A DNA stretch of 22,152 nt from contig JAUSJU010000038.1 in the NCBI GenBank assembly GCA_030647175.1, positions 1-22,152 on the forward strand. The letters are read 5' to 3'. Every line of letters starts with the position of its first letter. The first letter of the stretch is position 1. The DNA is from a bacterium. Its GTDB lineage: Bacteria; Patescibacteriota; Minisyncoccia; Minisyncoccales; UBA10102. The notes beneath the pieces are model-generated. The model was not told where the DNA came from. It did no database searches and saw only the letters and a list, made by a program, of their open reading frames with translations. Below are positions 21,252-22,152 of this stretch, one piece after another. The translations under genes and the position numbers were made by a program.

Positions 21252-22152
21252 ATGGAAAAGATCCGCATATTGAATCTTGAGCCAAAGGGATACAGCCAGA
21301 AAGCAACGGCGGTTTTAAAGGAGTTCGCCGAAGTGGAAGAGGGCCCTTTGACGCATGAGGAGCTCATGGAGAATATAGCGCGATTTAACGCTTTGATTGT
21401 GCGTTTCGGGCATGGTATTATCGGCCAGGAGCTGATGGGCCGCGGGAAGCTGCTCAAAGCGATAGGCTCGGCTACGACGGGCTTGAACCACATTGATCTT
21501 GACGTGGCAAAAGAACGGAATATCGCCGTTCTTTCGTTGCAAGGAGAAACAGAATTCCTGCAAGATATTCATGCCACGCCAGAGCATACGTGGGCCCTAT
21601 TGCTATCTCTCATCCGCAACATTCCAGACGCCGTGATGCATGTGCGGGAAGGCGGATGGGATCGGGACCTTTTCAAGGGAACCGAACTCCACGAAAAAAC
21701 TCTCGGCATCGTCGGATTCGGGCGCGTAGGCTCAAAGCTTGCCAAGTATGCTCAAAGTTTTGGCATGGAGGTACTCGCGCATGATGAAAGAGAAGTCTCT
21801 GCGCCAGACTACGTCACGTTCGTGCCGTTGGAGGAACTGTTCAAGCGTTCAGACGTTGTGAGCGTGAATGTTCCGTACAATGATGCAACGCACCATATGA
21901 TAGGCCAGGATGCCATAGCATTGATGAAAAAAGGCGTCATTCTGGTCAATACCTCGCGTGGGGAAGTGCTTGATGAAAACGCCCTTTTGAAAGCATTGGA
22001 GTCAAAGCATATAGGTGGATCAGCCTTAGATGTGCTTGAAGGGGAGCATTCAAAAGAGAAAGGCTGGGTGATGCAAAATCCCCTTGTGGAATATACAAGA
22101 TCTCATCATAACCTTCTCATTACTCCTCATATCGCAGGAGCCACAGCAGAAT
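21252..22152 (+). CDS. D-isomer-specific 2-hydroxyacid dehydrogenase (3' end outside window)
   Basis: The frame opens at ATG 21252, 5 nt after neuA, and runs off the right edge with no stop, so about 300 residues are visible. The N-terminal half of the catalytic domain includes SATTGLNHIDL (73-83) and GETEFLQDIHATPEHTWALLLSL. The NAD-binding motif is LGIVGFGRVGSKLA (151-164). The catalytic triad is complete: Arg236 in VNTSRGE, Glu263 in ALDVLEGE and His293 in ITPHIAGAT. Family members oxidise or reduce D-2-hydroxyacids, for example phosphoglycerate in the serine pathway. Co-transcription with nonulosonate genes hints at a role in making a glycan substituent or its precursor, but this is inference. 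It could also be an unrelated housekeeping dehydrogenase. Confidence 0.88.
   Translation, partial: MEKIRILNLEPKGYSQKATAVLKEFAEVEEGPLTHEELMENIARFNALIVRFGHGIIGQELMGRGKLLKAIGSATTGLNHIDLDVAKERNIAVLSLQGETEFLQDIHATPEHTWALLLSLIRNIPDAVMHVREGGWDRDLFKGTELHEKTLGIVGFGRVGSKLAKYAQSFGMEVLAHDEREVSAPDYVTFVPLEELFKRSDVVSVNVPYNDATHHMIGQDAIALMKKGVILVNTSRGEVLDENALLKALESKHIGGSALDVLEGEHSKEKGWVMQNPLVEYTRSHHNLLITPHIAGATAE

Overview
The window is about 22 kb of gene-dense bacterial DNA that reads as a surface-glycan locus built around nonulosonic acids (sialic-acid-like nine-carbon sugars). TGA, TAA and TAG all act as stops, so the genetic code looks standard. The organism is probably a Patescibacteria/CPR (Parcubacteria-like) bacterium. 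This is inferred from the C-terminal style of the surface protein at the left edge, the small atypical versions of several enzymes and the tight packing; no marker gene settles it. I see no rRNA, tRNA, CRISPR array or insertion sequence, and no gap between genes exceeds 125 bp.

Layout. (1) 2-544: C-terminus of a secreted or surface protein, followed by a strong hairpin terminator. (2) 669-1094: a small membrane protein made of a tandem 51-residue repeat. (3) 1115-3415, minus strand: a Wzy/O-antigen-ligase-type membrane protein with a TPR tail. (4) 3431-4180: a short UDP-glucose-dehydrogenase-like protein. (5) 4256-4842: a mazE-mazF-type toxin-antitoxin pair behind a near-consensus promoter overlapped by an 11-bp tandem operator-like repeat. 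(6) 4857-6985: pseB- and pseC-like genes. (7) 6982-7728, minus strand: an SpsF-type cytidylyltransferase sharing a TTAA double stop with pseC. (8) 7816-11453: an asparagine-synthase-like ATP-pyrophosphatase, a methyltransferase and a PseI-like synthase. (9) 11530-16338: a second methyltransferase, a HAD phosphatase, a nucleotidyltransferase, a nucleotidyltransferase-kinase fusion and a WavE-type protein, mostly joined by 4-nt ATGA overlaps. (10) 16392-18218: an ABC exporter or flippase. (11) 18236-21246: neuB, neuC and neuA-like genes. (12) 21252 to the edge: a D-2-hydroxyacid dehydrogenase.

How it may work together. The left half can start a pseudaminic-acid-like route (PseB, PseC, PseI-like synthase, SpsF-type CMP activation), but PseH and PseG are not in the window. 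The right half holds the minimal neuraminate/legionaminate trio (NeuC, NeuB, NeuA). The amidotransferase-like protein, two methyltransferases and the HAD/nucleotidyltransferase/kinase/WavE block look like decoration modules. The ABC transporter and the Wzy-type protein are candidates for export, polymerisation or transfer of the glycan.

Most notable points: two parallel NeuB-family synthases, one with an Asn in place of a metal-binding His; an asparagine-synthase-like protein with no usable N-terminal cysteine nucleophile; and a recurring pattern in which the -10 box sits 5-8 nt before the start codon, suggesting leaderless or nearly leaderless messages.
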